From Neptunomonas japonica DSM 18939 (GTDB lineage Bacteria; Pseudomonadota; Gammaproteobacteria; Pseudomonadales; Balneatricaceae), in NCBI RefSeq assembly GCF_000422765.1, contig NZ_KE383915.1, positions 123,435-187,434 of the forward strand: a stretch of 64,000 nt of DNA, in the 5' to 3' direction. The notes below the pieces were generated by a model. The model was not told where the DNA came from and did no database searches. It worked only from the letters and a program-made list of their open reading frames with translations. The position numbers were made by a program, and so were the translations under genes. This document shows positions 63,992 through 64,000 of this stretch, one piece after another. How positions within the stretch are numbered: the first letter of the stretch is position 1; each line of letters begins with the position of its first letter.

Positions 63992-64000
63992 ATCAAACGG

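Overview
The window (about 44-46% GC by eye) reads as the chromosome of a marine gammaproteobacterium of the Oceanospirillales/Pseudomonas-like branch. The evidence is gene order, not a database match. The run lexA-sulA-small protein-DUF6586-topA is the pseudomonad arrangement, aroC-prmB-smrB is a gammaproteobacterial neighbourhood, and a pseudomonad-type REP-like palindrome is present. No rRNA, tRNA, CRISPR array, transposase or integrase was seen.

Layout. 1-14 kb: the tail of RNase E, then speE, aroC, prmB, smrB, folE, a patatin gene, sixA, gpsA, rhlB, dinG and the SOS unit lexA-sulA with three SOS boxes. 14-26 kb: topA with its two small companions, a pseudouridine synthase, topB, a diguanylate cyclase, a Cache-HAMP protein with no output domain, murB and a low-molecular-weight phosphatase. 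26-33 kb: a large GGDEF/EAL/CZB protein beside a periplasmic binding protein, a cN-I 5'-nucleotidase, and the first of two DUF3461 genes.

33-48.6 kb is the most distinctive stretch. It holds a DmsABC-like molybdoenzyme of the cytoplasmic sulfite-dehydrogenase type (soeABC) followed by an aldehyde dehydrogenase. Next come an SLC13 permease and a LysR regulator that are GC-richer than their surroundings, then a SulP anion transporter, a TauE/SafE exporter, and a CobS/CobT-like AAA+/VWA pair with no chelatase subunit CobN. Two 68-bp inverted repeats (84% identical) flank the LysR gene and put the same element upstream of both transporter genes.

48.6-54.4 kb holds small accessory genes: a GFA-type zinc protein, a GNAT acetyltransferase, a 56-residue protein, a DUF2956 gene broken by one in-frame stop, a site-2 protease next to an RluF-type pseudouridine synthase, an RRM protein, DUF1456, and the second DUF3461 gene. 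54.5-62.6 kb is a one-direction cluster with a GntR regulator, UspA, a tripartite tricarboxylate transporter (TctABC), an acylating aldehyde dehydrogenase and a CoA ligase. These last two look like SauS/SauT of sulfoacetate breakdown. metA and a 46-codon reading frame close the window.

Working model (inference): the last cluster imports a small organic acid, probably sulfoacetate, and turns it into sulfoacetaldehyde. An Xsc encoded elsewhere would then release sulfite. SoeABC in the same window could oxidise that sulfite, and SulP, TauE/SafE and SLC13 proteins could move the sulfur anions.
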